Assembly (NCBI GenBank): GCA_963831105.1
Contig: CAWHOS010000010.1
Location: 248,001-312,000 of the forward strand
Direction of reading: 5' to 3'
Origin: DATFQI01 sp963831105
GTDB taxonomy: Bacteria; Actinomycetota; Thermoleophilia; Solirubrobacterales; Solirubrobacteraceae
DNA: 64,000 nt
Both the position numbers and the translations under genes were made by a program. Shown here piece after piece: positions 18,403-27,715 of the stretch (the first letter of the stretch is position 1; each line of letters opens with the position of its first letter). The notes beneath the pieces were generated by a model that searched no databases, was not told where the DNA came from, and saw only the letters and a list, made by a program, of their open reading frames with translations.

Positions 18403-18753
18403 GTGGACACCCGCACGACGCTCGAGGAACGCCGGGACGAGATCCGCGCACGCGTGGACGAGCTGGCCAAGCGGCCGGAGCTGGGCGCCGCGCAGGGCTT
18501 CGGCAAGCGCATCGGCGACGGCACCACCGAGGCGATCAGCCGGCTGACCGACATCGGCGTCGGCCGCTCGCTCGAGGCCCAGCTCGCGCGCACGGAGCGC
18601 GCGCTCGCCAAGCTCGAGGAGGGCAGCTACGGCCGCTGCGACTCCTGCGGCGCGGAGATCCCCCCGCGCCGCCTGGAGGCGATGCCCGACAGCGTCCTGT
18701 GCGTCAGCTGCGCGGCCGCGGAGCCCTCGCTGCCGCCGCCGCGCCGGCGCTAG
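18403..18753 (+). CDS. TraR/DksA-type zinc-finger protein
   Basis: 116 aa, GTG start. An N-terminal helical hairpin (LEERRDEIRARVDELAKRP ... EAQLARTERALAKLEEGSYGRC) leads into a four-Cys zinc finger CDSCGAEIPPRRLEAMPDSVLCVSC, as in DksA/TraR. These proteins enter the RNA polymerase secondary channel; actinobacterial versions are poorly studied. The coiled-coil tip lacks the exact DxxDxA of E. coli DksA, so classical ppGpp co-action is not assured. It overlaps the 3' end of the convergent BrkB-type gene by 4 nt. Confidence 0.88.
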   Translation: MDTRTTLEERRDEIRARVDELAKRPELGAAQGFGKRIGDGTTEAISRLTDIGVGRSLEAQLARTERALAKLEEGSYGRCDSCGAEIPPRRLEAMPDSVLCVSCAAAEPSLPPPRRR

Positions 18754-19721
18754 CGCGCGGCGGGCTCCTTCTTGCCGTTCGCCGCCTCGCGCGGCTTGAG
18801 CTGGATCCGCCGCTCGGCCTCCGCCGTGCCGCCGTGGAGCTGGCGGGCCCGCTCCGTCTCCGCGTTGAACTCGGCGCCGAGCAGGATCGCGAGGTTCGTG
18901 AGCCACAGCCAGAGCAGGAACACGACCACGCCGCCCAGCGCGCCGTAGGTCTTGTCGTAGGAGCTGAAGTTCGACGCGTAGAACGCGAAGGCGACGGACG
19001 CGACGATCCACACGACGAGCGCGACGATCGCGCCGCCGCTGACCCAGCGCAGGCCGCTCACGCGCGCGTTCGGCGTCGTGTAGTAGAGGACGCCGAAGAT
19101 CACGAGCACGAGCACGATCATCGCCGGCCACTTCGCGATCCGCCACACCGTCAGCGCCATGTCGGAGAGGCCGAGCGCCCCGCCCAGCGCGCTGACGAGC
19201 GGGCCGCTGAGCACGAGCGCGAGCGCGACGGACGCCGCCATCAGGATCAGCACCAGCGTGATCAGCAGCTGGATCGGCTTGAGCTTCCAGAACGGGCGCC
19301 CCTCGTCGACCTCGTACATCGTGTTCGCGGCGTCGGTGAACGCGCTCACGTAGCCCGAGGCCGCCCACAGGGCGCCGGCCACGCTGACGACGAGCATGAT
19401 CCCGGCGCCGCCGCGGTTGTCGGTGATCGACTCGATCGGGCCCTGGAACGTGCTCGCGGCCGACTCGGGGCCGAGCTGGGAGACGGTGTCGGTGAGCACC
19501 TTCGTGATCCGCTCGGGATCGCCGAAGAGCCCGAGCAGCGAGACCATCACGAGCAGCGCGGGGAAGATCGACAGCACCGAGTAGTAGGTGAGCGCCGCCG
19601 CCCAGTGCTGGAGCTTGTCCTCCTGGAACTCGCGCACGGTGCGCTTGAGCGTGTCCATCCAGGTCCCGCGCGGAAGCGCGGTCGGGCTTGCGATCCCGCC
19701 GTCATCAGGGGCCATGTCCAT
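18750..19721 (-). CDS. YihY/BrkB-family membrane protein
   Basis: 323 aa (a second Met, MAPDDGG, lies two codons in). The family hallmarks are KLQHWAAALTYYSVLSIFPALLVMVSLLGLFGD, the loop EVDEGRPFWKLKPIQLLITL, and TYGALGGVVVFLLWLWLTNLAILLGAEFNAE near the end, with six transmembrane helices. Once called ribonuclease BN by mistake, the family has no established biochemical role; envelope transport is a common guess. The cytoplasmic C-terminal tail is basic. Confidence 0.93.
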   Translation of the reverse strand: MDMAPDDGGIASPTALPRGTWMDTLKRTVREFQEDKLQHWAAALTYYSVLSIFPALLVMVSLLGLFGDPERITKVLTDTVSQLGPESAASTFQGPIESITDNRGGAGIMLVVSVAGALWAASGYVSAFTDAANTMYEVDEGRPFWKLKPIQLLITLVLILMAASVALALVLSGPLVSALGGALGLSDMALTVWRIAKWPAMIVLVLVIFGVLYYTTPNARVSGLRWVSGGAIVALVVWIVASVAFAFYASNFSSYDKTYGALGGVVVFLLWLWLTNLAILLGAEFNAETERARQLHGGTAEAERRIQLKPREAANGKKEPAAR

Positions 19722-19778
19722 TCGCTTACCCGGCGGTTTCCGCCCCGGATTTTGATGTGATCAAAATCTGACGAGCGC

Positions 19779-20195
19779 TCAGAAGCTCCAGTCGACCATC
19801 CACGGCCGCGACGCGTCGGCGCCTCCGGCGCTGCGATAGGCCGCTCGCCCGCCCTCGTTGTCGTCGTCGACGAACACGAACATGCCCGTGCACCCTCGTT
19901 CCCGCGCGAGGGCCTCGAGCGCCCCGATCAGCGCTCGGGCGTGCCCGCGCCGCTGGTGCTCCTCGTCGACGGCGAGCTCGTAGAGGAACATCTCGGTGCC
20001 CTTGTCGGGGTGCGTGACCTCGATGCCCGAGACGAACCCGGCCGGCTCGCCGTCGACGTAGGCCACCAGCAGGTGCGAGCCCGGCTCGCCCAGGAATCGC
20101 TCGGTCGCCTCGGCCTTCGCCGGCCCGTCGAAGAGGTGCTGTGCGGCGACGACCGCATCGTCGTCGCCCGGGCCGAGCGCGCGGATCTCCCTCAC
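19779..20195 (-). CDS. GNAT-family N-acetyltransferase
   Basis: 138 aa from GTG 20195, in GTGA overlap with the upstream gene. Motifs: LLVAYVDGEPAGFVSGIEV (beta strands), then MFLYELAVDEEHQRRGHARALIGALEALARERG, with the acetyl-CoA pyrophosphate loop QRRGHA, and the final GGRAAYRSAGG. The shape is close to aminoglycoside 3-N-acetyltransferase-like GNATs, but the substrate pocket cannot be judged by eye. It is translationally coupled to a DUF1851-like gene. Confidence 0.88.
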   Translation of the reverse strand: MREIRALGPGDDDAVVAAQHLFDGPAKAEATERFLGEPGSHLLVAYVDGEPAGFVSGIEVTHPDKGTEMFLYELAVDEEHQRRGHARALIGALEALARERGCTGMFVFVDDDNEGGRAAYRSAGGADASRPWMVDWSF

Positions 20196-20677
20196 GGGCC
20201 CTCGAGCCGGATCTCCGAGATCGGGGTGCCCTCGGGGAGGTCGGCGATCTGGCGGTGCAGTTGCCCCATCAGCGAGAGGTTGACCTCCAGGTCGGCGACC
20301 TCGGCGTTCTCGACGGTCACCTCGCCACCGAGCGCGGGCGGCGTGCGGAAGGCGTAGACCTCGCCGGGGCCGAGCTCGAGTCCGGCGCTCCGGAGGTCCG
20401 CGACGAGTTGCGCCGTCAACCGCTCGATCACGAACTCCCGGTCGCCGAGCAGGGCGCGCAGCTCGTCCTCGCTCGCCGCCACCTGCTCGACGTCCCCGAA
20501 CACCGTGTCGAGCTGGTGGACCGTCCCGTCGCCGGTGTCCTGCACGAAGGCGTGGCCGAGGGCGGTGATCAGGATCGGCAGCCGGTGCGGGCCGATCAGC
20601 CACTCCCAGTCGGCGAGCAGCGCCGCGCGGTCGGAGTGCGCGAAGTCGACCGTCAGGTCCTCGAGGGTGATCGGCAT
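20192..20677 (-). CDS. DUF1851-like (T6SS-immunity Tdi1 C-terminal-like) protein
   Basis: 161 aa from ATG 20677; the TTG three codons upstream is disfavoured because TAGCTT lies exactly 7 nt before 20677. The pattern DWEWLIGP ... LITALGHAFVQDTGDGTVHQLDTVFGDVEQVA ... LGPGEVYAFRTPPALGGE ... VNLSLMGQLHRQIADLPEGTPI fits the DUF1851 family, which includes immunity-like proteins but is mostly uncharacterised. No toxin gene or secretion system is nearby, so an immunity role has no support here. Confidence 0.72.
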   Translation of the reverse strand: MPITLEDLTVDFAHSDRAALLADWEWLIGPHRLPILITALGHAFVQDTGDGTVHQLDTVFGDVEQVAASEDELRALLGDREFVIERLTAQLVADLRSAGLELGPGEVYAFRTPPALGGEVTVENAEVADLEVNLSLMGQLHRQIADLPEGTPISEIRLEGP

Positions 20678-20684
20678 GAGCGGC

Positions 20685-20690
20685 AAGCTA
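20685..20690 (-). promoter_or_regulatory. TANNNT -10 of DUF1851-like gene
   Basis: TAGCTT on the minus strand, 7 nt before ATG 20677; it decides the start choice. Confidence 0.5.
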
Positions 20691-20737
20691 CCCCGACGCT
20701 CGTCCAGGGTGCCTTGAGAGCGTCAGGGGCGTGCGGC

Positions 20738-20743
20738 TAGGTT
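20738..20743 (+). promoter_or_regulatory. TANNNT -10 of a leaderless transcript
   Basis: TAGGTT, 7 nt before the ATG at 20751 of the small secreted protein. Confidence 0.5.
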
Positions 20744-20750
20744 GGGGCGG

Positions 20751-21086
20751 ATGAAGAAGATCCTCATGGCACTGATGCTCTCTGCACTCGTCGCGGCGCT
20801 GGCACCCGGTGCGGCGCAGGCCGCCGGCAAGCCCGCCAACGGCTGCCCGTCCGGCTTCAACCTCGGCGCGCTGTCGGCCGAGCAGATCCTGAAGCTGCCG
20901 CGCAGCCAGGCCGCGATCGCCGCGGGCGTCGTCGACGAGGCCGGGATCCGCGCGGGCGTCGCGGGCGTCGACAAGAACGGCACGGGCCGCGTGTGCGTGC
21001 AGCTCTCCAACGGCCTCGTCACCGGCAAGCGCCCGAACGGGCAGTTCTTCTACAACCTCGTCGACGACAACAGCTCCGTACGCTGA
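20751..21086 (+). CDS. Small secreted protein of unknown function
   Basis: 111 aa. A signal peptide (MKKILMALMLSALVAALAPGAAQAAG) precedes a mature region of about 85 residues with two Cys (NGCPSGFNLG and GRVCVQLSNG) that may form one disulfide. The repeated pattern DxNGTGRVCVQ ... VDDNSSVR resembles small exported actinobacterial proteins with no assigned function. ATG 20751 is favoured over the upstream in-frame start by the leaderless -10. It lies 4 nt upstream of trmO-like. Confidence 0.72.
   Translation: MKKILMALMLSALVAALAPGAAQAAGKPANGCPSGFNLGALSAEQILKLPRSQAAIAAGVVDEAGIRAGVAGVDKNGTGRVCVQLSNGLVTGKRPNGQFFYNLVDDNSSVR
21079..21084 (+). promoter_or_regulatory. TANNNT -10 upstream of trmO-like gene
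   Basis: TACGCT overlaps the end of the small secreted-protein gene and ends 6 nt before GTG 21091. Confidence 0.45.
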
Positions 21087-21090
21087 CCGT

Positions 21091-21744
21091 GTGGAGCTGA
21101 TCCGTGTCGCGACCGTCGAGTCGTCGCTGACCGACCGCGCCGCGGCGCCCAAGCAGGGCGACGAGGGCGCGCCGGAGGCGACGCTGGCCTTCGAGGAGGG
21201 CTTCGCGCCCGCCCTCGAGGGCCTGGCTCCGGGCGACGACGTGATCGTGCTGACGTGGCTCGACCGCGCGAGCCGGGACGTCCTGCGGGTCCACCCGCGC
21301 GACGACGCCTCGCGCCCCGAGCTGGGCGTCTTCGCCACCCGCTCGGCCGACCGGCCGAATCCGGTCGGCCTGCATCGCGTGACGATCCTGGAGCTCGACG
21401 GCACGCGGATGCGCGTGAGCGGCCTCGAGGCGATCGACGGCACCCCCGTCGTGGACGTCAAGCCGGTCTCTGCGCACCGTGGCGGAGCGGTGAGCGACCG
21501 CCGGTCCGAGGCCGAGCGGGCGATCCTCGAGCTGCTCGCCCAGCGGGATCCCGGCAAGACGATCTGCCCGTCGGACGCGGCGCGGGCGATGGGCGGCGAC
21601 GACGGGTTCCGCCCATTGATGCCCGTGGTCCGCGACGCCGCGCGGGCGCTCGTCGCGGAGGGCCGGATCGAGGTCACGCAGCGGGGCGAGCCCGTCGACC
21701 TGGACAGCGCGCGAGGCGCGATCCGGCTGCGGTCCGTGCGCTGA
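21091..21744 (+). CDS. TrmO/TsaA-type tRNA methyltransferase fused to DUF3253
   Basis: 217 aa, GTG start. Residues 1 to about 130 form the TrmO/TsaA beta-barrel domain (DDVIVLTWLDRASRD, FATRSADRPNPVGLHRVTILEL, GLEAIDGTPVVDVKP), which uses SAM to methylate t6A37 in tRNA-Thr in E. coli. Residues about 140-217 match the winged-helix DUF3253 (AILELLAQRDPGKTICPSDAARAM ... VVRDAARALVAEGRIEVTQRGEPVD). The fusion is compact, with no linker. The DUF3253 part may act in nucleic-acid recognition; that is inference. Confidence 0.85.
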   Translation: MELIRVATVESSLTDRAAAPKQGDEGAPEATLAFEEGFAPALEGLAPGDDVIVLTWLDRASRDVLRVHPRDDASRPELGVFATRSADRPNPVGLHRVTILELDGTRMRVSGLEAIDGTPVVDVKPVSAHRGGAVSDRRSEAERAILELLAQRDPGKTICPSDAARAMGGDDGFRPLMPVVRDAARALVAEGRIEVTQRGEPVDLDSARGAIRLRSVR

Positions 21745-21752
21745 GGGCAACT

Positions 21753-21769
21753 CCTACCGCGTTGGTAGG
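21753..21769. promoter_or_regulatory. Operator-like palindrome at the Rrf2/suf promoter
   Basis: CCTACC-GCGTT-GGTAGG, a perfect 6-bp inverted repeat with a 5-bp spacer. It overlaps the -10 hexamer TAGGCT (21766-21771), which ends 9 nt before the Rrf2-family gene's ATG. Binding there would block transcription, as expected for autoregulation by an Fe-S-sensing Rrf2 protein. A related 17-mer occurs at 32178 before the second suf locus. Confidence 0.65.
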
Positions 21770-21780
21770 CTTTACCCCCG

Positions 21781-22239
21781 ATGATCTTCACGACCAAGGC
21801 CGAGTACGGCGTGCGGCTGCTGATCCAGCTCGGGCTCCAGGGCGGCAACGCGCCGGTGAGCCTGAAGGCGGTGGCCGAGGCCGAGAACCTCCCGCTCGCG
21901 TACCTGGAGCGGATCGCCGCGCTGCTCAAGAAGCACGAGCTGATCACCGCCACGCGCGGCGCCCACGGCGGCTACCTGCTGGCCCGGCCCGCCGGGGAGA
22001 TCACGATGGACGCCGTCGTGCTCGCGCTCGAGGGCGCGATCGCGCCGATGGACTGCTTCTTCGACGACCGCGACGGCCGCGTCTCGTGCTCGCACCACAC
22101 CGACGGCGAGCACTGCGCCACCAAGCTTCTCTGGACGCGCGTGCAGATGGGCGTCATCAAGTCCCTGCAGCGCACGACCCTGGCCGAGCTCGTGGAGTTC
22201 GCCACCCCGAACGAATCGACCTTGGAGATCCATGGCTGA
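21781..22239 (+). CDS. Rrf2-family Fe-S-sensing transcription regulator of the suf operon
   Basis: 152 aa. Winged helix-turn-helix with the Rrf2 signature (TKAEYGVRLLIQLGLQ, VSLKAVAEAENLPLAYLERIAALLKKHELITATRGAHGGYLLARP) and the effector region carrying three Cys: Cys92 in MDCFFDD, Cys103 in VSCSHH and Cys112 in EHCATK. Three spaced Cys are the Fe-S ligand set of IscR/SufR-like members, so it probably reports cluster status. The gene is first in the operon and overlaps sufC by 8 nt. The promoter palindrome supports autorepression. Confidence 0.9.
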   Translation: MIFTTKAEYGVRLLIQLGLQGGNAPVSLKAVAEAENLPLAYLERIAALLKKHELITATRGAHGGYLLARPAGEITMDAVVLALEGAIAPMDCFFDDRDGRVSCSHHTDGEHCATKLLWTRVQMGVIKSLQRTTLAELVEFATPNESTLEIHG

Positions 22240-22999
22240 ACTCGAGATCAAGAACCTGCACGTCGCCGCGGGCGACAAGCAGATCCTCAAGGGGGTGGAC
22301 CTCCACGTCCGCTCCGGCGAGATCCACGCGATGATGGGCCCGAACGGGTCCGGCAAGTCGACGCTGGCCAACGCGATCATGGGCCACCCCGGCCTCGAGG
22401 TCACCGACGGCCAGATCCTCTTCGACGGCGAGGACATCACGGAGGCCGACCCGGACGAGCGCGCCCGCTCCGGCCTGTTCATGGCCTTCCAGTACCCCGT
22501 CGCGATCCCCGGCGTGACGACCGCCAAGTACCTGCGGATGGTCATGAACGCCCACCGCGAGGCGCGCGGCGAGCAGCCGATCTCGCTCAAGGACTTCCGC
22601 AAGACCGTCGAGGCGGCGATGGAGCTCACGCACGTCCCGAAGGAGTTCTCCAGCCGCTACATCAACGACGGCTTCTCGGGCGGCGAGAAGAAGCGCATGG
22701 AGATCCTCCAGCTCGCGCTCCAGCAGCCCAGCCTCGCCGTCCTGGACGAGACCGACTCCGGCCTCGACATCGACGCGCTCAACACCGTCTCGCACGGCGT
22801 CAACACCGTCGCGAAGGAGAGCGGCATGGGCGCGCTGATCATCACCCACTACCAGCGCATCCTGCACCTCGTGAAGCCCGAGTTCGTGCACATCATGTTC
22901 GAGGGCCGGATCGTCAAGGAGGGCGGCCCGGAGCTCGTCGAGCAGCTCGAGCAGCGCGGCTACGGCTGGATCCGCGACGAGGTCGTCGCCGCCGCATGA
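22232..22999 (+). CDS. sufC: Fe-S cluster assembly ATPase SufC
   Basis: 255 aa soluble ABC-type ATPase. Walker A MGPNGSGKST (residues 35-44), Q-loop MAFQYPVAIPG, signature FSGGEKKRMEI, Walker B LAVLDETDSGLDIDAL and H-loop IITHYQRIL all follow the SufC pattern. It forms the SufBCD scaffold with proteins encoded 9 kb downstream, where cluster assembly occurs. It overlaps the Rrf2 gene by 8 nt and sufS by 4 nt, ensuring co-translation. Confidence 0.97.
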   Translation: MAELEIKNLHVAAGDKQILKGVDLHVRSGEIHAMMGPNGSGKSTLANAIMGHPGLEVTDGQILFDGEDITEADPDERARSGLFMAFQYPVAIPGVTTAKYLRMVMNAHREARGEQPISLKDFRKTVEAAMELTHVPKEFSSRYINDGFSGGEKKRMEILQLALQQPSLAVLDETDSGLDIDALNTVSHGVNTVAKESGMGALIITHYQRILHLVKPEFVHIMFEGRIVKEGGPELVEQLEQRGYGWIRDEVVAAA

Positions 23000-24204
23000 C
23001 CCTGACCACTCCTGCCGCAGCCGACTTCCCCGTCCTGTCGCAGGAGGGCCTGACGTACCTCGACTCGGCCGCGACGGCGCAGACCGCGCGGCCCGTGATC
23101 GAGGCGATGGACGAGTACTACACGGAGTACCGCGCCTCGATCCACCGCGGCGTGTACCCGCTGGCCGCGCGCGCCACGGAGGCCTACGAGGGCGCCCGCG
23201 ATCGCGTGGCCGCCTTCGCCGGCTCCACGCCGGGCGAGACCGTCTTCACGCGCAACGCGACGGAGGCGATCAACCTCGTCGCCTACAGCTGGGGCCGGGC
23301 GAACGTCGGCGCGGGCGACCTGGTGGTCGTCACGCAGATGGAGCACCACTCCAACCTCGTGCCGTGGCAGCTGCTGTGCTCCGAGAAGGGCGCCGAGCTC
23401 GCCTACGCGCCGGTAACGGACGGCGGCCTGCTCGACCTCGAGGCGCTCGACGACCTGCTGGCGCGCCGCCCCAAGCTCGTCGCGGTCGCCCACGTCTCCA
23501 ACGTGCTCGGCACGATCAACCCCATCGCGGAGATCGCCGAGCGCGCGCACGCCGCCGGCGCGCTCGTGCTCGTCGACGGCGCGCAGGCCGTCCCGCACCT
23601 GCCCGTCGACGTGGCGGCGCTGGGCGCGGACTTCTACGCCTGGACGGGGCACAAGGCCTACGGGCCGACCGGCGTCGGCGTCCTGCACGGGCGCCGCGAG
23701 CTGCTGGAGGCGATGCCGCCGTTCCTCGGCGGCGGGCACATGATCACGCGCGTCGGCGACTACGAGTCCCAGTTCGCCGAGCCGCCCGCGCGCTTCGAGG
23801 CGGGCACGATGCCGGTCGCCGAGGCGATCGGGCTCGGCGCCGCCGTCGACTACCTGTCCGGCCTCGGCATGGGCGCCGTCTGGGAGCACTCCCGCGACGT
23901 CACGGGCTACGCGATCGAGCGGCTGCGGACGGTCGACGGACTGACGCTGCACGGCCCGGCCGAGCTCGAGCACCGCGGCAGCCTCGCGTCCTTCTCCTTC
24001 GAGGACATCCACCCGCACGACGTCGCCGAGATCCTCGGCCGCGACGGCGTCTGCGTGCGCGCCGGCCACCACTGCGCGCAGCCGCTGATGCGCCGCCTCG
24101 GCGTGCCCGCCAGCTCGCGCGCATCGTTCGCCGTGCACAACACGCGCGAGGACGTCGACCGCCTGATCGAGGGCCTGGCCGGCGTGAAGGCGGTGTTCGC
24201 CTAG
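22996..24204 (+). CDS. sufS: Cysteine desulfurase SufS
   Basis: 402 aa type II desulfurase. PLP-binding Lys220 in WTGHKAYGPTGVGVL, active-site Cys360 in VRAGHHCAQPLMRRLG, and VDGAQAVPHLPVDV around the PLP-stacking region. It releases sulfur from cysteine as persulfide and hands it to SufU. The start overlaps sufC by 4 nt (ATGA). Full length and all catalytic residues are present. Confidence 0.96.
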   Translation: MTLTTPAAADFPVLSQEGLTYLDSAATAQTARPVIEAMDEYYTEYRASIHRGVYPLAARATEAYEGARDRVAAFAGSTPGETVFTRNATEAINLVAYSWGRANVGAGDLVVVTQMEHHSNLVPWQLLCSEKGAELAYAPVTDGGLLDLEALDDLLARRPKLVAVAHVSNVLGTINPIAEIAERAHAAGALVLVDGAQAVPHLPVDVAALGADFYAWTGHKAYGPTGVGVLHGRRELLEAMPPFLGGGHMITRVGDYESQFAEPPARFEAGTMPVAEAIGLGAAVDYLSGLGMGAVWEHSRDVTGYAIERLRTVDGLTLHGPAELEHRGSLASFSFEDIHPHDVAEILGRDGVCVRAGHHCAQPLMRRLGVPASSRASFAVHNTREDVDRLIEGLAGVKAVFA

Positions 24205-24247
24205 TGGTTCGCCGCGAGGGCATCAGGATCTGCGGGGCGGGCCACTG

Positions 24248-24649
24248 ATGGACGACCTCTACCGCGAGCAGATCCTCGAGCACTACAAGCAGCCCCATAA
24301 CTGGGGGGAGATGGAGGACCCGGACCTCGAGTTCGAGGACTTCAACCCGCTCTGCGGCGACGAGCTGAAGGTCCAGCTGCGCGTCGAGGACGACAAGGTC
24401 GCCGAGGTGCGCTTCTCCGGCCACGGCTGCGCGATCTCGCAGGCCTCCGCCTCGATGGCCTCCGACGAGGTGATCGGGATGCCGGTGCGGGAGCTGCTCG
24501 AGCTCGACCGCGACTTCGTGCTCGACCTGCTCGGGATCGACATCTCCGCGACGCGCATGAAGTGCGCGCTGCTGAGCCTGAAGGTGCTCAAGAGCGCCGG
24601 GCTCGGGCACGCCACCGGCTGGGAGACCGAGCCGGTCAGAACCGACTAG
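24248..24649 (+). CDS. sufU: SufU sulfur-transfer protein
   Basis: 133 aa. The zinc/sulfur ligands are Cys36 and Asp38 in NPLCGDEL, Cys61 in GHGCAISQASASM and Cys106 in RMKCALLSL. The insertion between the second and third Cys identifies SufU rather than IscU. SufU takes the persulfide from SufS and passes it to SufB. A 43-nt gap separates it from sufS; it ends the first suf locus, with no scaffold genes sufB/D following. Confidence 0.95.
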   Translation: MDDLYREQILEHYKQPHNWGEMEDPDLEFEDFNPLCGDELKVQLRVEDDKVAEVRFSGHGCAISQASASMASDEVIGMPVRELLELDRDFVLDLLGIDISATRMKCALLSLKVLKSAGLGHATGWETEPVRTD

Positions 24650-24669
24650 CGGTCGGGGCTCGAGATCAA

Positions 24670-24675
24670 TATCGT
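24670..24675 (+). promoter_or_regulatory. TANNNT -10 of PKD-domain protein
   Basis: TATCGT, 6 nt before GTG 24682; supports that start over others. Confidence 0.45.
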
Positions 24676-24681
24676 GCGCGC

Positions 24682-27600
24682 GTGGCGTTCGGTCGGCTGG
24701 CCGGTTGCGTGGCGACACTCGCACTGGCGGGCCTCGTCGCCACGGCCGAAGCCTCCGCCCAGACCCGGATCGGCCAGGCCGCGATCGACGCCTACGAGGA
24801 CGCCGCGGCGGCGACCCTGCCCGCGGCCCGGGACGTCTGCCTCGCGGGCGAGCTGATCTCGACCGGCTCCGCGCCGGCGGTCAAGCGCGCGAACCCGCAG
24901 CGGATGGACTTCCCCAGCAGCTCGGGCACGAGCCTGACGGCGACGGAGGCGGGCGGCGGCGCGATCGCGTTCGGCGTCCGCGACTCCTGGAGCTTCGACT
25001 GGCCGGCGCGCGAGCGCGAGCTCCAGATGCTGCGCGACCTGCCGTGCCGGGCCGCCGGCCTGTACGGCGACGTCGCCGCCTCCGCGGCCGATCCGGAGTT
25101 CGACAGCTGGCCGATCGTCACGTACCACACGCCGATCGCGACCGAGAACGACGCGGCGGACGCCACCTTCGAGGCGCTCGCCGTCCACGTCGAGCACGGC
25201 CGCACGCAGCTCCAGTCGCTCGAGCGCTACCGCGGCGCCGTGGCCGCCGGCGACGAGACGGGCGTGCACCATCAGGCGCGCTGGATCGCGCTCGAGGGCC
25301 GGGACTCCCTCGCCGCCGCCGGCGACGCCGCGGCGGCCATGCGCGGTTACGCGGACGAGCTGGCGGCCGACCCGGCCGTGCGCGACCCGGTCGCCACGCA
25401 GGCCGAGGTCGAGCGGATAGCGGCGATCTACGACCGCGTGCGCGCATCGGGCTTCACCGACGCGGAGGAGCAGCCGCTCGTCGACGACGGCATGCACCCC
25501 GGCTTCATCGAGATGGTCCGCGACGACTTCGCGGCGACGGACATCGCCTCCGCGCCGGTGGGACGCTCGGCCGCGGCGATCGTCGAGGCGATGGCGGCGG
25601 CGCTCGACGACGGGGCCGAGGGCGTCGACGCGCTCGTGGACGACGCCTGGGCGGTCGCCGAGGCCACGAACCATCCGCCGGCGGCCGGCTTCAGCATCGT
25701 CTCGATCGCGGACGCCGGGTCGGGCCAGAACCTCCGCTTCACCGTCGACGAGCCCGACCCCGACGGCGACCCGGCGAGCTATGAGTGGTCGTTCGACGAC
25801 GGCGGGACGGCGCAGGGCGAGCAGGTCTGGCACCGCTTCGCGACGCCCGGCGAGCACACGGCGACGCTCACCGTGACCGACGACTTCGCGTCGGCCACGG
25901 AGACCCGCAGCTTCACCGTCGGCGGCCGGGTCGAGCTCGACATCGAGGCGGTCCCGCACGACTACCGCGGCGCCGCGGTGGTGGATCTGGACGCCGGCGA
26001 CGGCTTCGGCATCGAGTCGCTGTCCGACGGCGACCGCTGGGCGGCGGACTCGCTCGCCGCGGAGATGACGCTGCGGCTCGCCCCGACCGGAGGCGGGCAC
26101 CTCACCGCACTGTCGTGCGACGACGCCGGCTCGGCGCGCCCGTCCACGGCCGACGCGGCGGCGGGGACCATCACGGCGCGCGCCGACGCCGGCGAGACCG
26201 TCCGCTGCACGGCGAAGCTCGCCGCGGACGCCGCGAAGGCGATCGTGCGCAGCGAGGTCCTCGGACCGTCGCGCGATCCGTTCCAGCGGTTCCTGTTCCA
26301 GGCGAGCGACGGGCCGCCGGACGACATCCGCGCGCTGGGCCACGGCGAGGAGACCTCGTTCGACCTGTGGCCGACCGGCGCGCTGCACGTCGGGCGCCCC
26401 TGGCGCGGGTGGGAGCCCGACTACGAGGTGGCCGCCGTCGACTGCGACGACGGCGCCTCGGCGCACCCGTCGTCGGGTGACCCGATCGGCAGGGCCGCGT
26501 ACTTCCGGCCCGATCCGGGCGAGACCGTCCGCTGCACGTTGAAGTGGCGGCCGCTCGGGCTGGTCTCGCCGGGCCCGCTGCGCCGCATCCGGGCTTCGGA
26601 CGAGCTCGAGTGCGGCGTCTGGCTGGCCGGCGACAACGACGCGGTGTTCTTCGATTGCGGCACCGTCCTGCGCGCCGCGGGCACGACGTTCGCGCACGGG
26701 GAGCAGACGCCGCTCGGTACGGGCTTCACGGCCGGCGAGCGGACGGGCCCGACCGGCACGGGCACGCGCGCGGACCCGCTGACGGTCGTCACGAGGGCGA
26801 CGGCCGGTGCCACCGGCGTGAGCGTGCGCCAGGTCGACAGCTACGTGACCGGCGACTACGGCTACAGGACGTCGGTGACGCTCACGAACACCGGCGACGT
26901 GGCGCGCTCGGGCCAGCTCTACCGCGCCGGCGAGTGCATGCTGGAGCACGACGGCACGGTCGCGGGGTTCGGCGAGTCCGACGCGGCCACGGGCGCCGTC
27001 GCGTGCCGCACGACGCCGCCCGGGGAGGCCGGGCAGCAGATCCGCTGGACGCCGGTGACGGCCGGCAGTCACCGGCTGGAGGGCGAATGGCCCGCGATCG
27101 CGAGCGCGGTCAAGGCTGGGGAGGCCTTCGACGACAGCTGCGTGTGCACGCCCGAGCACCGTCCCGCGGGCGGGCTCAGCTGGGCGTACTCGCTGGCGCC
27201 GGGTGAGAGCGCGACGTTCGAGCACTTCACGACCGTCGGGAGCACGGACCTGCCGGTGCCGGGCGGCGGCGACCCGGGGCCCGAGCCGTCGCCGACCGCG
27301 ACGCCGCAGCCGGAGACGACCCCGACGCCGACCGCGACCGCGACGGCGCACGCCGACCGCCACGCCGGACCTGTCGCCCGCGCCGGTGACGGAGCAGCCC
27401 GCGGCGCCCGACCAGGGCGGCGTGAAGTCCCGCCAGGCCGTGTCGCTCGGGCTGCCGAGCGCAAAGCGCTGCGTCGGCACGCGCGGGCTCGCGATCCGTC
27501 TGCGGGCGCCGCGCGGGGTCGCGCTGCGATCGGCCCGGATCTGGGCCGCAGGCCGGCGGGTCTCGGTCCGCAAGCGGCGCGGCCGGCTGACCGCCACGAT

Positions 27601-27715
27601 CGCCCCGCGGCGGGTGCGCAAGCGCGCCTTCACGGTCGTCGTCCGCGCGGTCGCGGCCGACGGGCGCGTGCTGCGCGACGAGCGCCGCTACCGGACCTGC
27701 GGGCGCTCGGGCTAG
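24682..27715 (+). CDS. Large secreted protein with PKD domain (one frameshift)
   Basis: About 1,010 aa. Signal peptide (VAFGRLAGCVATLALAGLVATAEASAQ), a helical Ala-rich domain to about residue 330, then a PKD domain (PDPDGDPASYEWSFDDGGT ... RFATPGEHTATLTVTDDFA), further beta-rich repeats with paired Cys, a Thr/Pro stalk (TPTPTATATA) and a basic C-terminal domain (SLGLPSAKRCVGTRG ... TCGRSG). Near 27348 one extra C in ACGGCGCACGCCG shifts the frame; removing it joins the stalk to TPDLSPAPVTEQ. Probably a cell-surface protein; no enzymatic motif is seen. It converges on the GCS2 gene with a 4-nt overlap. Confidence 0.78.

Noticed and set aside
20192..20677. T6SS or polymorphic-toxin immunity role for the DUF1851-like protein
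   Set aside because: No toxin, VgrG/Hcp or secretion gene is in the window; the domain is common as a stand-alone protein.
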